From Leclercia adecarboxylata (GTDB taxonomy: Bacteria > Pseudomonadota > Gammaproteobacteria > Enterobacterales > Enterobacteriaceae), in assembly GCA_002360945.1 (NCBI GenBank), contig DERO01000030.1, positions 1 through 64,000 of the forward strand: a stretch of DNA of 64,000 bases. The letters run 5' to 3'. A program made the position numbers and the translations under genes. Numbering within the stretch: position 1 is the stretch's first letter; every line of letters starts with the position of its first letter. This document shows positions 19,380-29,413 of this stretch, in pieces. The notes beneath the pieces were generated by a model. The model searched no databases and had not been told where the DNA came from. It saw only the letters and a list, made by a program, of their open reading frames with translations.

Positions 19380-20087
19380 TTAGCTCTTTTGCGCCTGGCA
19401 AGCGCGCTGGACGTACGGGTTGTGATTCCCCTGCACTTTGGCAATGCGCTCGTCACGCTGGCACTCCCAGGCGGTCACCGGATAGAGTTTATCCCAGGCG
19501 TTAAAGAGCTGGGTTTGCTGGCGGGAGAGGTTGAGGTCATAGCGGTCGCGCATATAGAAGTAGGTGCGGGCGATGCTGCCCCGGGCGCGGGCGGGTGGCT
19601 CGGCAAGCTTCTCTTTGAAGTCGACCTTCATGGCGCACTGGCCGTACTGGCCTTCGCCACCATTCCACTGGCTGTACATAAAGTTGCCGCGATCGCCGTT
19701 CACCTCGCCCACGGCGGGCTGCAGGTTATGCATATCGCTCTCTATCTGGCGATAGACCGGGTCTTTGGCGCAGTTTTTACGCCCGCCATCCTGCCAGCAC
19801 TGACGCTGGTGGCCAAACTGCCAGGCAGGTACCACATGTTCCCATTCGATCCGGCTGGCGCGGTTCTCATTTTTACGCACTTTGTAGCCGCAGGAGGCCA
19901 GATCGACAACCCCTTTTTTGCCCTGCCAGTTAATTTTGCAGCCACAGTAAAAATCGCCCGCGACGTCAGCGTTGACCTTCACGCCTGCGGCTTTTGCCTG
20001 AGAGAAACTGTTAATACCTTCGGCCAGCGCGTGGCCTGAGAACGCCGTCGTCAGAAAAGCGACCGCGAGAGAGAAATTACGGGACAT
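19380..20087 (-). CDS. endA: DNA-specific endonuclease I
   Basis: EndA is a periplasmic nuclease that cuts double-stranded DNA. The 235-aa product has a signal peptide (cleavage after GHALA) and the EndA/NucM core with [14 protein letters not shown] carrying the catalytic His, [18 protein letters not shown] with the metal-binding Asn, and pairs of Cys likely in disulfides. The frame is open 57 bp further, but the start [14 protein letters not shown] gives the signal peptide. Confidence 0.97.
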   Translation of the reverse strand: MSRNFSLAVAFLTTAFSGHALAEGINSFSQAKAAGVKVNADVAGDFYCGCKINWQGKKGVVDLASCGYKVRKNENRASRIEWEHVVPAWQFGHQRQCWQDGGRKNCAKDPVYRQIESDMHNLQPAVGEVNGDRGNFMYSQWNGGEGQYGQCAMKVDFKEKLAEPPARARGSIARTYFYMRDRYDLNLSRQQTQLFNAWDKLYPVTAWECQRDERIAKVQGNHNPYVQRACQAQKS

Positions 20088-20181
20088 CGTGAACTCCGTG
20101 TCAAAACGAGCCCGCAACGTAACGAAAGTTGTTCCTGTATGCAATCAGGCAGATCATGAATGTTCCTGATGATTCTGCCGC

Positions 20182-20679
20182 TTACTCCGCAATAAGGGGT
20201 TCGCCGCACTTCACGCAGCGGTAGGTGGCTTCGCCGCGCACTACCCGGTTATGGCGACGCACGGTGAGCTGATGCTGCTGGCACTGGCAGCGGTAGGGGA
20301 AAGTATTGCGCCGTACCGAATCAAGCTCGAACTGGTGCGTTCGACGAGCCGGAACGCCCAGCACCGCTTCCATCATCCATTTCCACTCTTTGCCGTGGGG
20401 CGCCACGCGGCCGAAGTGCTTCCATACCAGCAGGTGCGCCAGCTCGTGCGGGATCACTTCATCGAGAAAAGCCTGCTGATTTTCCAGCATCAATACCGGA
20501 TTGAGGCGGATCTCATAGGCATCCAGCCAGGCGGTACCCGCTGCGGTGCCGCGCTGCTGCCAGACCAGTTTGGGTTCAGGGTAGTTCCGGGCGAGCTTCA
20601 GGTTGGCCTGCGCCAGGTTGTCACGCAGGCTGCGCATGGCACCTTGCTGAAGCGCAATGGGGAGACGGAGTGTTTTCAT
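20182..20679 (-). CDS. sprT: SprT family zinc metalloprotease-like protein
   Basis: SprT is a cytoplasmic protein with an HExxH motif ([13 protein letters not shown], near residue 77) and a C-terminal zinc ribbon formed by Cys-containing segments (YRCQCQQHQ and [10 protein letters not shown]). Eukaryotic relatives (Spartan) degrade DNA-protein crosslinks; the bacterial role is not settled. The 165-aa length equals the E. coli protein. It lies between galP and endA on the same strand. Confidence 0.95.
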   Translation of the reverse strand: MKTLRLPIALQQGAMRSLRDNLAQANLKLARNYPEPKLVWQQRGTAAGTAWLDAYEIRLNPVLMLENQQAFLDEVIPHELAHLLVWKHFGRVAPHGKEWKWMMEAVLGVPARRTHQFELDSVRRNTFPYRCQCQQHQLTVRRHNRVVRGEATYRCVKCGEPLIAE

Positions 20680-20751
20680 AACGGCAGAGCATAGAGCCTG
20701 TAGCGGGGCGGTGCAAGCGGCTTCCTCCCGGTCGGGAGGAAGCCGAAAGGA

Positions 20752-22149
20752 TCAGTCGTGAGCGCCAATTTCGCGCAGCGGGCGACCTTTCATCAGGTTA
20801 CGTTCAATATGCTCCAGCGACACGTGTTTGGTTTCAGGAACCAGCCACAGCGTCAGCACGATAAACAGCAGGTTCAGACCGCCGTACACCCAGAAGGTGT
20901 TGGCATTGCCAAACGTATCGAGCATGGTCAGGAAGGTTGCGCCGACGATCATGTTGGCGATCCAGTTGGTGGCGGTGGAGCAGGTGATACCGAAATCACG
21001 TCCTTTCAGCGGCTGGATCTCGGAACAGAGTACCCAGATCAGCGGACCCGCGCTCATCGCAAAACCAATGATAAACATCAGCAGCATGCCGACGGCCACG
21101 TACTGCATGGTCGTGGATTCAATACCCACATGCAGCATCGTACCCAGCACGCCCATGCCGACCGCCATCACCAGGAAGCCCAGCGTCAGCGTCGGTTTAC
21201 GGCCCCAGCGATCTACCAGGCCGATAGCGATAAAGGTCGCCAGCACGTTGGTCAGACCGACGATCACCGTGCCCCACATCTGCTCGGTGGTGTTGCTGTA
21301 ACCCGCCAGCTCAAAGATTTTTGGCGCGTAATACATGATGACGTTCATCCCGGTGAACTGCTGCATCACCTGCAGCAGCACGCCAAGGAACACCGCCCGG
21401 CGGAAGTTGCTGTTCTCTTTAAACAGCGCCCAGCCGCTCTGTTTGACCTTCAGGCTTTCGCGGATCTCTTCCAGCTCGCGTTTCGCTTCTGCACTGGTAT
21501 CGCGCAGGCGCAGCAGCACGCGCTCCGCATCGTTAAAGCGCCGTTTGGCCGCAAACCAGCGCGGGCTGTCAGGCAGGAAGAAGACGCCGATCAGCAGCAG
21601 GATCGCCGGGATAATAATAACCCCCAGCATCCAGCGCCATGCGCCACTGTAGCTGAACGCGGTATCGGAGAGATAAGCTCCGAGAATACCGATGGTGATC
21701 ATCAGCTGATACATGGAGATCATGCTGCCGCGAATTTTCTCCGGGGCGATCTCCGACAGGTAAAGCGGGGCGGTGTAGGAAGCAACGCCTACCGCCAGGC
21801 CCAGCAGCACGCGGGAGACAATCAGCACTTCCACGTTAGGGGCTGCAGCGGAAAAGAGCGAACCGGCGACAAACAGAATGGCACCAATCATCAGGCTCTT
21901 TTTACGCCCGAGTTTGAAGGAGAGCCAGCCGCTGCCGACCGCGCCGACCGCCGCACCGAACATCATCGAGCTGACCACCCACTCCTGGGTGTGGGAGCTA
22001 ATCTGGAATTCATCCGTGATGAAGGGCAAGGCCCCGGCAATCACGCCGATATCAAGACCGAAAAGTAATCCTGCCAGTGCGGCGAGGAAGCAGACGAAGA
22101 AGGTCATCGTCTTGTTTGACGTCCGCCCCTGTTTTTTATTGTCAGGCAT
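20752..22149 (-). CDS. galP: Galactose/proton symporter
   Basis: GalP imports galactose and glucose with protons across the inner membrane. The 465-aa MFS sugar porter has twelve membrane segments and the family motifs [21 protein letters not shown]-like [25 protein letters not shown] and the C-terminal [12 protein letters not shown]. An upstream in-frame ATG at 22182 exists, but the start MPDNKKQGR at 22149 is preceded by GGAGG at ideal spacing and matches E. coli. A GalR/GalS-type operator lies at 22273-22288. Confidence 0.97.
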   Translation of the reverse strand: MPDNKKQGRTSNKTMTFFVCFLAALAGLLFGLDIGVIAGALPFITDEFQISSHTQEWVVSSMMFGAAVGAVGSGWLSFKLGRKKSLMIGAILFVAGSLFSAAAPNVEVLIVSRVLLGLAVGVASYTAPLYLSEIAPEKIRGSMISMYQLMITIGILGAYLSDTAFSYSGAWRWMLGVIIIPAILLLIGVFFLPDSPRWFAAKRRFNDAERVLLRLRDTSAEAKRELEEIRESLKVKQSGWALFKENSNFRRAVFLGVLLQVMQQFTGMNVIMYYAPKIFELAGYSNTTEQMWGTVIVGLTNVLATFIAIGLVDRWGRKPTLTLGFLVMAVGMGVLGTMLHVGIESTTMQYVAVGMLLMFIIGFAMSAGPLIWVLCSEIQPLKGRDFGITCSTATNWIANMIVGATFLTMLDTFGNANTFWVYGGLNLLFIVLTLWLVPETKHVSLEHIERNLMKGRPLREIGAHD

Positions 22150-22272
22150 TTTGCCCTCCATTTGGCTTAGCTGTTTCATCAATGTAAAGATTTGATTAGG
22201 AAACAGTAAAAGTATGTCAGAGGGGCGGGTGTGACAAAGAGAGTAATCCGAAAGGGGGCTGATTTTATCGGG

Positions 22273-22288
22273 ATGTAAGCGATTTCAC
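22273..22288. promoter_or_regulatory. GalR/GalS-type operator upstream of galP
   Basis: ATGTAAGCGATTTCAC matches the operator consensus GTGTAANCGNTTNCAC at all but one defined position. It lies 124 bp before the galP start. E. coli galP is repressed by GalR and GalS, so induction by galactose is expected here too. Confidence 0.7.
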
Positions 22289-22311
22289 TGAGGGCGTTAT
22301 GCAGCAGAAAA

Positions 22312-22338
22312 CAAAAAGGCCAGCACGGGGCTGGCCTT
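22312..22338 (-). terminator. metK terminator
   Basis: Read on the minus strand, AAAGGCCAGCC, CCGT and GCTGGCCTTT form a strong stem followed by TTGTTTT. It lies 20 bp past the metK stop. Confidence 0.85.
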
Positions 22339-22358
22339 TCAGGAACGCTGTCAGTCGA

Positions 22359-23513
22359 TTATTTCAGACCGGCAGCTTCACGCAGCTGGGCGGCTTTGTC
22401 GGTTTTTTCCCATGGGAAATGTTCGCGACCAAAGTGACCGTAAGCAGCGGTTTCTTTGTAGATTGGGTGCAGCAGATCCAGCATCTGAATCAGGCCGTAT
22501 GGACGCAAGTCGAAGAACTCGCGCACCAGCAGGGTCAGCTGTTCTGAAGGCACTTTTTCGGTACCAAAGGTTTCAACCATGATGGAGGTTGGTTCTGCTA
22601 CGCCGATGGCGTAGGAGACCTGGATCTCACAGCGGTCAGCCAGACCGGCGGCAACGATGTTCTTGGCAACATAACGCGCTGCGTAGGCTGCGGAACGGTC
22701 AACTTTAGACGGATCCTTACCGGAGAAGGCACCGCCACCGTGACGCGCCATGCCGCCGTAGGTATCAACGATGATCTTACGACCGGTCAGACCGCAGTCG
22801 CCCATTGGTCCACCGATAACAAAGCGGCCCGTTGGGTTGATGAAGTATTTAGTAGAGGCGTTCAGCCACTCGGTCGGCAGAACCGGCTTGATAATCTCTT
22901 CCATCACTGCTTCCTGCAGGGATTTCTGGTCGATATCTTCAGCATGCTGAGTAGACAGAACTACCGCGTCGATGCCGACAATTTTGCCGTCGTCGTACTG
23001 GAAAGTGACCTGGCTTTTCGCATCCGGACGCAGCCACGGCAGGGTGCCGTTTTTACGCACTTCAGCCTGACGCTGCACCAGGCGGTGAGCATAGGTGATT
23101 GGCGCTGGCATCAGTACGTCGGTTTCGTTGGTTGCGTAGCCAAACATCAGGCCCTGGTCGCCCGCGCCCTGCTCCAGCGGATCGGCACGGTCAACGCCCT
23201 GGTTGATGTCCGGAGACTGTTTGCCAATGGCGCTCAGTACGGCGCACGAGTTGGCATCAAAGCCCATATCAGAATGCACATAGCCGATTTCACGCACGGT
23301 GTTACGGGTGATCTCTTCGATATCAACCCATGCACTGGTGGTGATCTCACCGCCAACCATCACCATGCCGGTTTTGACATAGGTCTCACAGGCAACGCGC
23401 GCTTTCGGATCCTGCTCGAGGATCGCATCCAGCACCGCATCGGAGATTTGGTCAGCAATTTTATCAGGATGTCCTTCTGATACAGACTCGGACGTAAACA
23501 GGTGTTTTGCCAT
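22359..23513 (-). CDS. metK: S-adenosylmethionine synthase
   Basis: MetK makes S-adenosylmethionine from methionine and ATP. The 384-aa cytoplasmic enzyme is nearly identical to E. coli MetK: N-terminal [20 protein letters not shown], the [12 protein letters not shown] motif, the P-loop-like [16 protein letters not shown] and the [10 protein letters not shown] end. In E. coli it is repressed by MetJ; the upstream region contains a diffuse inverted repeat that could hold met boxes. It diverges from yqgB-speA across a long leader region. Confidence 0.98.
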   Translation of the reverse strand: MAKHLFTSESVSEGHPDKIADQISDAVLDAILEQDPKARVACETYVKTGMVMVGGEITTSAWVDIEEITRNTVREIGYVHSDMGFDANSCAVLSAIGKQSPDINQGVDRADPLEQGAGDQGLMFGYATNETDVLMPAPITYAHRLVQRQAEVRKNGTLPWLRPDAKSQVTFQYDDGKIVGIDAVVLSTQHAEDIDQKSLQEAVMEEIIKPVLPTEWLNASTKYFINPTGRFVIGGPMGDCGLTGRKIIVDTYGGMARHGGGAFSGKDPSKVDRSAAYAARYVAKNIVAAGLADRCEIQVSYAIGVAEPTSIMVETFGTEKVPSEQLTLLVREFFDLRPYGLIQMLDLLHPIYKETAAYGHFGREHFPWEKTDKAAQLREAAGLK

Positions 23514-24173
23514 GTTTTAATTTACCTAAGGAGAATTTGTTTAGCTCAAACTGTCGTGTGGGATAGCCGCGGCAGGTTTTTCCACCAGGACTTGCAGATG
23601 ATGACACTGGCAGTCTGAGTGTTAATCAGTATGGATGGATTAACATCTGGACGGCTATTTTAGGTCACTTCTTCGCCCGATTTCCAGCTTTTTTTGTATA
23701 GGCGGCTACGGCCCTGAAAACCCGACTGGAAATTTTTGCTGACGGTCCCGGCAATGCGCACATTTATATTTTGCATTTTCCCCGTCTTGTCGGTATAAAA
23801 CGCGGCGCGCGGCTCATACAAAAAAGCACACGACGTTTCTTCGTGTCGCCACTTCCAGCCGGGTAAAGCAGTGAACTTTTAGCTTTAACTTGTCGCGAGT
23901 TTTATCAGGCTTGCGTGGAGGTGATACGAGATAATGAACCGTCGTTTTCCGCTTAGTCAGTTCTGCCTTTCAGGCCGGAACATGCTCCCCGCCATTCGCA
24001 TTTCTAATCTGCAAACCTGCCGATGTTATACCCATCTCGGCGCTTCTCAGGATTCCAGGGCAGGCACTACGCTTTGTGAAGACTGAACAAGGGCGCTCTT
24101 GTAAATACAAGAGTTTTCTCGTGGTTTCGCCGGACCTTGTCATACAGAGTTCGGATACGTGTTTTACAATGAT
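23514..24173. promoter_or_regulatory. 660-bp metK/speA intergenic region
   Basis: No convincing gene is seen. Near metK, GTTAATC (23620-23626) and GATTAAC (23638-23644) form the core of an imperfect palindrome extending to GTCTGAGT and ATCTGGAC, a plausible MetJ-type operator although only partial matches to AGACGTCT are visible. The speA side (about 23900-24173) is an unusually long leader. A minus-strand 80-codon frame at 23970-24212 lies in the position of the doubtful E. coli yqgC/yqgD frames and is not called. Confidence 0.45.
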
Positions 24174-24305
24174 ATGAATAAGAAACCGGTCGCACGCTCC
24201 GGCTTTCAGCATTCTGTGCTGGAAATCCGGTCGGATAATGGGTTGTTATCGCAGATTGACGCTGCGATAGTAGTCAACTGTTTTACACTGAATAGTAAGA
24301 GTTGA
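24174..24305 (+). CDS. yqgB: Small protein YqgB
   Basis: A 43-aa frame starts [17 protein letters not shown] and contains [12 protein letters not shown] near the end. It matches the pattern of E. coli YqgB (MKKKPVA at the N-terminus and [11 protein letters not shown] near the C-terminus), the small gene just before speA. Its TGA (24303-24305) is embedded in the speA Shine-Dalgarno TTGAGG, so translation of the two is probably linked. Its function is unknown. The N- and C-terminal parts are conserved and the middle diverges. Confidence 0.8.
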   Translation: MNKKPVARSGFQHSVLEIRSDNGLLSQIDAAIVVNCFTLNSKS

Positions 24306-24313
24306 GGTTCGCT

Positions 24314-26290
24314 ATGTCTGACGACATGTCTTCGTTTTCGCCTTCGTCAGCAGGCGAACAGGGTGTACTACGTTCTATGCAGGAGGTTGCGATGAGCTCC
24401 CAGGAAGCCAGCAAGATGCTGCGCACTTACAATATTGCCTGGTGGGGTAATAACTACTACGACGTCAACGAACTGGGCCACATCAGCGTTTGCCCGGATC
24501 CTGACGTACCGGAAGCGCGCGTCGATCTCGCTAAGCTGGTGAAAGCGCGCGAAGCGCAGGGGCAGCGTCTGCCTGCACTGTTCTGCTTCCCGCAGATCCT
24601 GCAGCACCGTCTGCGTTCCATTAACGCCGCCTTCAAACGCGCGCGTGAATCTTACGGTTACAACGGCGACTATTTCCTGGTCTATCCGATCAAGGTGAAC
24701 CAGCATCGTCGCGTTATCGAATCCTTAATTCACTCCGGCGAACCGCTGGGGCTGGAAGCCGGTTCCAAAGCAGAGCTGATGGCGGTACTGGCACATGCCG
24801 GCATGACCCGCTCGGTGATCGTCTGTAACGGCTATAAAGACCGTGAATACATTCGCCTGGCGCTGATCGGCGAGAAGATGGGCCACAAGGTCTATCTGGT
24901 CATCGAGAAGATGTCTGAGATTAACATCGTGCTGGAAGAGGCCGAGCGTCTGAACGTGGTACCGCGCCTTGGCGTGCGTGCGCGTCTGGCTTCGCAGGGC
25001 TCCGGTAAGTGGCAGTCCTCCGGTGGTGAAAAATCCAAATTCGGCCTCGCCGCGAACCAGGTTCTACAGCTGGTCGAAATCATGCGCGAACGTGGGCGTC
25101 TGGACAGTATTCAGCTTCTGCACTTCCACCTCGGTTCGCAGATGGCCAACATCCGCGATATCGCCACCGGCGTGCGCGAGTCGGCCCGTTTCTACGTTGA
25201 GCTGCACAAGCTGGGTGTGAACATCCAGTGCTTCGACGTGGGCGGCGGTCTGGGCGTGGACTATGAAGGGACCCGCTCGAAGTCCGACTGTTCGGTGAAC
25301 TACGGTCTGAACGAGTACGCCAACAACATTATCTGGGCGATTGGCGATGCCTGTGAAGAGAACGGCCTGCCGCACCCGACGGTGATCACCGAGTCCGGAC
25401 GTGCGGTTACCGCGCATCACACGGTGCTGGTGTCTAATATCATCGGCGTTGAGCGCAACGAATACACTGAAGCCACACCGCCGGAAGACGATGCACCGCG
25501 CGCGCTGCAAAGCATGTGGGAAACCTGGATTGAGATGCACGAACCAGGCACCCGTCGTTCCCTGCGTGAGTGGCTGCACGACAGCCAGATGGACCTGCAC
25601 GATATTCATACCGGCTATTCCTCTGGCACCTACAGCCTGCAGGAGCGTGCCTGGGCCGAGCAGCTGTATCTGAACATGTGCCACGAAGTGCAGAAACAGC
25701 TCGACCCAAGCAACCGCGCGCACCGTCCGATTATCGACGAGCTGCAGGAGCGGATGGCGGACAAAATGTACGTCAACTTCTCCCTGTTCCAGTCGATGCC
25801 GGATGCATGGGGTATCGATCAGCTGTTCCCGGTCCTGCCGCTGGAAGGCTTGAATCAGGTGCCTGAGCGCCGTGCGGTGCTGCTGGATATCACCTGTGAT
25901 TCCGACGGTGCTATCGATCACTATATCGACGGTGACGGTATCGCCACCACCATGCCGATGCCGGAGTACGATCCGGAGAACCCGCCAATGCTGGGCTTCT
26001 TTATGGTCGGAGCCTATCAGGAGATCCTGGGCAACATGCACAACCTGTTCGGGGATACCGAAGCGGTTGACGTGTTTGTCTTCCCTGACGGCAACGTGGA
26101 AGTGGAGCTCTCTGACGAGGGCGACACCGTGGCGGATATGCTGCAGTACGTGCAGCTCGATCCGAACAAGCTGCTGACCCAGTTCCGCGATCAGGTGAAA
26201 AAGACCGATCTGGACGATACCCTGCAGAAACAGTTCCTGGAAGAGTTCGAAGCCGGTCTGTACGGCTACACGTATCTGGAAGATGAGTAA
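24314..26290 (+). CDS. speA: Biosynthetic arginine decarboxylase
   Basis: SpeA converts arginine to agmatine, the first step of the agmatine route to putrescine that SpeB completes. The 658-aa PLP enzyme has an alanine-racemase-like barrel with the lysine in [14 protein letters not shown] near residue 127, HFHLGSQ, the glycine loop [13 protein letters not shown] and a C-terminal domain with [11 protein letters not shown] near the second active site. The start MSDDMSSF follows GAGG by a normal distance; a later Met (MSSQEASKM) is an alternative discussed for E. coli. Confidence 0.97.
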   Translation: MSDDMSSFSPSSAGEQGVLRSMQEVAMSSQEASKMLRTYNIAWWGNNYYDVNELGHISVCPDPDVPEARVDLAKLVKAREAQGQRLPALFCFPQILQHRLRSINAAFKRARESYGYNGDYFLVYPIKVNQHRRVIESLIHSGEPLGLEAGSKAELMAVLAHAGMTRSVIVCNGYKDREYIRLALIGEKMGHKVYLVIEKMSEINIVLEEAERLNVVPRLGVRARLASQGSGKWQSSGGEKSKFGLAANQVLQLVEIMRERGRLDSIQLLHFHLGSQMANIRDIATGVRESARFYVELHKLGVNIQCFDVGGGLGVDYEGTRSKSDCSVNYGLNEYANNIIWAIGDACEENGLPHPTVITESGRAVTAHHTVLVSNIIGVERNEYTEATPPEDDAPRALQSMWETWIEMHEPGTRRSLREWLHDSQMDLHDIHTGYSSGTYSLQERAWAEQLYLNMCHEVQKQLDPSNRAHRPIIDELQERMADKMYVNFSLFQSMPDAWGIDQLFPVLPLEGLNQVPERRAVLLDITCDSDGAIDHYIDGDGIATTMPMPEYDPENPPMLGFFMVGAYQEILGNMHNLFGDTEAVDVFVFPDGNVEVELSDEGDTVADMLQYVQLDPNKLLTQFRDQVKKTDLDDTLQKQFLEEFEAGLYGYTYLEDE

Positions 26291-26297
26291 AAAAACC

Positions 26298-26338
26298 TCC
26301 CTCTCCCTGTGGGAGAGGGTCGGGGTGAGGGCATCAGG
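26298..26338. repeat. Palindromic repeat copy downstream of speA
   Basis: A single unit: CCCTCTCCC-TGT-GGGAGAGGG hairpin, then the tail TCGGGGTGAGGGCATCAGG. The 3' extension GGGCATCAG is the same as in the copy that ends the DUF559 gene. A REP-type element follows directly. Confidence 0.85.
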
Positions 26339-26352
26339 CCTGCAGCGTTGCT

Positions 26353-26385
26353 GATGCCCGGTGGTGCTACGCTTACCGGGCCTGC
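26353..26385. repeat. REP-type palindrome downstream of speA
   Basis: GATGCCCGGTGGTGCTACGC followed by TTACCGGGCCTGC is a classical enterobacterial REP unit with its imperfect stem and asymmetric end. It abuts the other repeat family. Confidence 0.75.
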
Positions 26386-26454
26386 AAGCTATACTCACTT
26401 GAACCCGTATGAAATAGCGGCGATAATCCGCCGCAACAGGCACTATTCGAATCA

Positions 26455-26500
26455 ATCCCTTCCTCGTCGGGTTTAACGACGCGGAGGGGATTTTTTTTCA
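26455..26500 (+). terminator. Intrinsic terminator between speA and speB
   Basis: CCTTCCTCGTCG, a GGTTTAA loop and CGACGCGGAGGGG pair with one mismatch and are followed by eight T residues. speB therefore probably also uses its own promoter, as in E. coli. Confidence 0.8.
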
Positions 26501-26539
26501 TCTATTTTTAATGCACCGACGTTATAAAGAGGTCAGGAC

Positions 26540-27460
26540 ATGAGCACTTTAGGGCATCAGTACGATAATTCCCTGGTATCGAACGCTTTTGGTTTTTTAC
26601 GCCTTCCGATGAACTTCCAGCCGTACGACAGCGATGCGGACTGGGTGATCACCGGTGTGCCATTTGATATGGCGACATCCGGCCGTGCCGGTGGCCGTCA
26701 CGGCCCGGCAGCGATCCGTCAGGTTTCCACCAACCTGGCCTGGGAGCACAACCGTTTCCCGTGGAACTTCGACATGCGCGAGCGCCTGAACGTGGTGGAC
26801 TGCGGCGACCTGGTGTATGCCTTCGGTGACGCGCGTGAAATGAGTGAAAAACTGCAGGCCCACGCCGAGAAGCTGCTGGCTGCCGGCAAGCGTATGCTCT
26901 CCTTCGGTGGTGACCACTTCGTGACCCTGCCGCTGCTGCGCGCCCACGCGAAGCACTTCGGTAAGATGGCGCTGGTGCACTTCGATGCCCATACCGACAC
27001 CTATGCGAACGGCTGCGAATTTGACCATGGCACCATGTTCTTCACCGCGCCAAACGAAGGCCTGATCGATCCAAACCACTCCGTGCAGATTGGTATTCGT
27101 ACCGAGTTCGATAAAGACAACGGCTTCACCGTGCTGGACGCGGGCCAGGTTAACGATCGCGGCGTGGATGACATCATCGCTCAGGTGAAGCAGATCGTTG
27201 GCGATATGCCGGTCTACCTGACCTTCGACATCGACTGCCTGGATCCGGCCTTTGCGCCTGGCACCGGCACCCCGGTGATCGGCGGCCTGACCTCCGATCG
27301 CGCCATTAAGCTGGTACGTGGTCTGAAAGATCTGAACATCGTGGGCATGGACGTGGTGGAAGTCGCCCCGGCTTACGATCAGTCTGAAATCACGGCGCTG
27401 GCTGCTGCGACCCTGGCGCTGGAGATGCTCTACATCCAGGCGGCGAAAAAAGGCGAATAA
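26540..27460 (+). CDS. speB: Agmatinase
   Basis: SpeB hydrolyses agmatine to putrescine and urea. The 306-aa ureohydrolase has the binuclear manganese motifs [21 protein letters not shown] and [28 protein letters not shown] Shine-Dalgarno precedes the ATG. In E. coli loiP follows speB immediately; here a roughly 14-kb accessory block intervenes. Confidence 0.98.
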   Translation: MSTLGHQYDNSLVSNAFGFLRLPMNFQPYDSDADWVITGVPFDMATSGRAGGRHGPAAIRQVSTNLAWEHNRFPWNFDMRERLNVVDCGDLVYAFGDAREMSEKLQAHAEKLLAAGKRMLSFGGDHFVTLPLLRAHAKHFGKMALVHFDAHTDTYANGCEFDHGTMFFTAPNEGLIDPNHSVQIGIRTEFDKDNGFTVLDAGQVNDRGVDDIIAQVKQIVGDMPVYLTFDIDCLDPAFAPGTGTPVIGGLTSDRAIKLVRGLKDLNIVGMDVVEVAPAYDQSEITALAAATLALEMLYIQAAKKGE

Positions 27461-27463
27461 GCC

Positions 27464-28678
27464 TTACACGCTGATTGCTGCTGCGCGACGCATGCGCAGC
27501 AGCAACATTCCGCCCGCCAGCAGGGTGATAGCCTGAGAGACCACCAGGACCGAAAAGCCGGAACTGACCGATCCGACCGATCTCATCACCATCCCCATCA
27601 GCAGCGGAATAAAGGCCGCGCAAATATTGCCGATCCCATTGATGATCCCGTACGCGCTTCCCACCGCTTCCCGCGCGGCATGGTGCTGGATCACCGCCGG
27701 AATAGCCGCCCCCTGAAGCCCCCAGAAGACGTTAGCCGAGAGCATAAACAGCGCCAGCCATGCCGGCTGATGGCTCAGCATCAGCGCAACCACCGACAGC
27801 GCCGTCAGCAACCCACCTACCACAAACAGTACCGGCGCCTGTTCCGGACGCATTTTGTCGAGCAACACGCCGCCGAGGAATTTCGAGCCCAGGCTTAGCA
27901 GGAAGGGGATGGCCGCAAGCCAGCCCGTCGCGTGCAGCGAGAAGTGGTGCTCATCGCGCAGCCATGCCGGCAGCCACGCGCTGCTGCCCCAGAGATAGCT
28001 CAGCGTGGCGATTTCCACCAGCAGGATCCATCCCAGCAGCGGCGTTTTCCCGGCCAGCGTAAAGGTCTGCATAAACCCCGGTTTTTTCCTCTTCACCGGG
28101 CTGCGTGGCGCTGGCAGAAAACGCCAGATAAGACCGCCGCCGAGTACCAGGTTCATTACCGCCAGCGCGTAAAATGATCCGGCCCAGCCCAGATGCGCCA
28201 TCAGCCAGGTGACCAGCGGAAAGCCGACGGCCAGCCCGAGAGAGACGCCGAGCGCGGTCACGGCGTTGGGTTTACCTATCTCCTCCGGGCTAAAGTTGTC
28301 ATGGATAAACCGCGTTTTCAGGGAAAAGAGCGGCCCTTCGGCAATGCCCAAAATCACGCGGGCGATGAGCATGCCCATCAGCGAGCCTAACAGCGGAGAG
28401 ATGGCGCACACCACGGCCCATATCGTAATACTGATTAATAATCCCCGTCGGTAATGCAATTTGCTTTCAATAACCGGAGTTAATAATAAAGCGGAAAAAC
28501 CATAACCCAAAAGAAAGCAGGTCATGAGCATTCCTTGTAACATTCTGTTTTCATTTAACTGAAAATGATCGGCAAATTCCGGGTTTAAAATCATCACCGA
28601 GATATTCACCCGGTCGACGTAGGAAATAATAATCAGTAATAACAGTGCGATTGTGCCTTGCCATCTTGCCGTCATCAT
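27464..28678 (-). CDS. MFS transporter, anion:cation symporter type, divergent from the Rieske cluster
   Basis: This 404-aa membrane protein has twelve hydrophobic segments and resembles the anion:cation symporter (ACS) branch that imports organic anions such as hexuronates, phthalates and hydroxylated aromatics. Typical features are SYVDRVNISVM in the first segment, GLLISITIWAVV, and RVILGIAEGPLFSLKTRFI at the loop between segments. It begins at one end of the AT-rich control region and is transcribed away from the catabolic operon. Two operator-like palindromes lie 60-125 bp upstream, so it is probably co-regulated and imports the substrate or a related compound. It ends 4 bp past the convergent speB stop. 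Confidence 0.85.
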   Translation of the reverse strand: MMTARWQGTIALLLLIIISYVDRVNISVMILNPEFADHFQLNENRMLQGMLMTCFLLGYGFSALLLTPVIESKLHYRRGLLISITIWAVVCAISPLLGSLMGMLIARVILGIAEGPLFSLKTRFIHDNFSPEEIGKPNAVTALGVSLGLAVGFPLVTWLMAHLGWAGSFYALAVMNLVLGGGLIWRFLPAPRSPVKRKKPGFMQTFTLAGKTPLLGWILLVEIATLSYLWGSSAWLPAWLRDEHHFSLHATGWLAAIPFLLSLGSKFLGGVLLDKMRPEQAPVLFVVGGLLTALSVVALMLSHQPAWLALFMLSANVFWGLQGAAIPAVIQHHAAREAVGSAYGIINGIGNICAAFIPLLMGMVMRSVGSVSSGFSVLVVSQAITLLAGGMLLLRMRRAAAISV

Positions 28679-28739
28679 GCCCGCCTTAAGTTTTTATCTC
28701 TATATATTTTTATCAATGTGATTGTCACGCAGGTAAAAT

Positions 28740-28755
28740 GGTTCACCTGTGAAAC
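28740..28755. promoter_or_regulatory. Operator-like palindrome 1 (MFS side)
   Basis: GGTTCACCTGTGAAAC is an inverted repeat with one mismatch, of the form GTTTCAC-n2-GTGAAAC. It lies 62 bp upstream of the divergent MFS start codon. Confidence 0.6.
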
Positions 28756-28786
28756 TCGTTGTTTATAAACGTTAATTTAAAAATGA

Positions 28787-28802
28787 GTTTCACTGGTGAA
28801 AC
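28787..28802. promoter_or_regulatory. Operator-like palindrome 2
   Basis: GTTTCACTGGTGAAAC is a perfect inverted repeat apart from its two central bases. Its centre is 47 bp from palindrome 1. Confidence 0.65.
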
Positions 28803-29054
28803 ACCGCTCAGACTCTTTCTTTTATTTTTAAGGAGTAAAATGAAAAGAAGTCAATATCAATTTTGCAATTTTAAAGGGCATCAATAAAACGTATTCATTC
28901 ACGGCTTAATAATGAAAATTTCATATCGCTGCATTTTTTCGTGATCCTTTGCACACTTAACTAATTAATTGCCATTCAATTAACAAATTCGTCACATTGC
29001 CGCTTGACGAAACATTCATCGCTTTTATATTGACCGTATTAAATAAGAAACAGA

Positions 29055-29070
29055 GTTTCATATATGAAAC
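29055..29070. promoter_or_regulatory. Operator-like palindrome 3 (Rieske operon side)
   Basis: GTTTCATATATGAAAC is a perfect 16-bp palindrome with the same GTTTCA/TGAAAC arms. It lies just before the Shine-Dalgarno of the first Rieske gene and just downstream of the proposed promoter, a typical repressor position. Confidence 0.65.
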
Positions 29071-29089
29071 AAAAGCCTGGAGGATCGTG

Positions 29090-29413
29090 ATGAGCTGGAT
29101 AGGCGTATGTGACGCAGAACAAGTACAGGAAGATTTCCCTTTTAGCGGTAACGTCGAGGGCAAAGAGATCGGTGTTTATTTGATTGACGGTGAGTATTAC
29201 GCCCTTGAAGACGTATGCCCGCACGCCTATGCGCTGCTGAGCCAGGGCTTCGTGGAAGACGGTAAAGTGGAATGCCCGCTGCACGAGGCGGTTTTCGACG
29301 TTAAAACCGGCCAGTGCCTGCACGGCCCCGGCGGTCGTAACCTTAACCGCTACCCGGTTCGGGTCTTTGAAAACCAAATCCAGATTACCTTCGTCGAGGA
29401 GACCGTGGCATGA
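29090..29413 (+). CDS. Rieske [2Fe-2S] ferredoxin of an aromatic oxygenase
   Basis: This 107-aa soluble ferredoxin passes electrons from the reductase (33303) to the terminal oxygenase (29729). The cluster ligands are Cys43, His45, Cys62 and His65 (CPHAYALLSQ, then ECPLHEAVFD), and the C-terminal beta strands are typical of bedA/bphF-type ferredoxins. GGAGG at 29079-29083 sets the ATG; the frame is open upstream only through the control region. It is the first gene of the operon and overlaps the next by 4 bp (ATGA). Confidence 0.92.
   Translation: MSWIGVCDAEQVQEDFPFSGNVEGKEIGVYLIDGEYYALEDVCPHAYALLSQGFVEDGKVECPLHEAVFDVKTGQCLHGPGGRNLNRYPVRVFENQIQITFVEETVA

Larger units (their letters stand above)
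28679..29089. promoter_or_regulatory. AT-rich control region between the MFS gene and the Rieske operon
   Basis: This 411-bp stretch has no gene and is much richer in A and T than the flanking cluster. It contains three palindromes of one type (separate entries), ATGAAA-A-TTTCAT at 28912-28924, GTTTATAAAC at 28761-28770, and a promoter for the rightward operon: TTGACG (29004-29009), 16 bp, TATATT (29026-29031). The third palindrome would lie about 17-32 bases downstream of that transcription start. Confidence 0.6.

Noticed and set aside
19267..19401. 45-residue N-terminal extension of rsmE
   Set aside because: It is a translation of a palindromic repeat copy and is not found in E. coli RsmE.
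20758..22068. 436-codon plus-strand frame opposite galP
   Set aside because: Translation is dominated by His, Gln and Arg and lies wholly within galP; not a gene.
22230..22245. CRP-like TGTGA upstream of galP
   Set aside because: The second half-site reads GAGTA and does not match TCACA; too weak to list.
23970..24212. 80-codon minus-strand frame in the metK-speA gap, in the area of E. coli yqgC/yqgD
   Set aside because: No convincing start signal, overlaps yqgB antisense, and the E. coli counterparts are themselves doubtful.
28712..28730. TGTGATTGTCAC near the divergent MFS promoter as a CRP site
   Set aside because: The half-sites are separated by three bases and not six, so it cannot be a standard CRP site.
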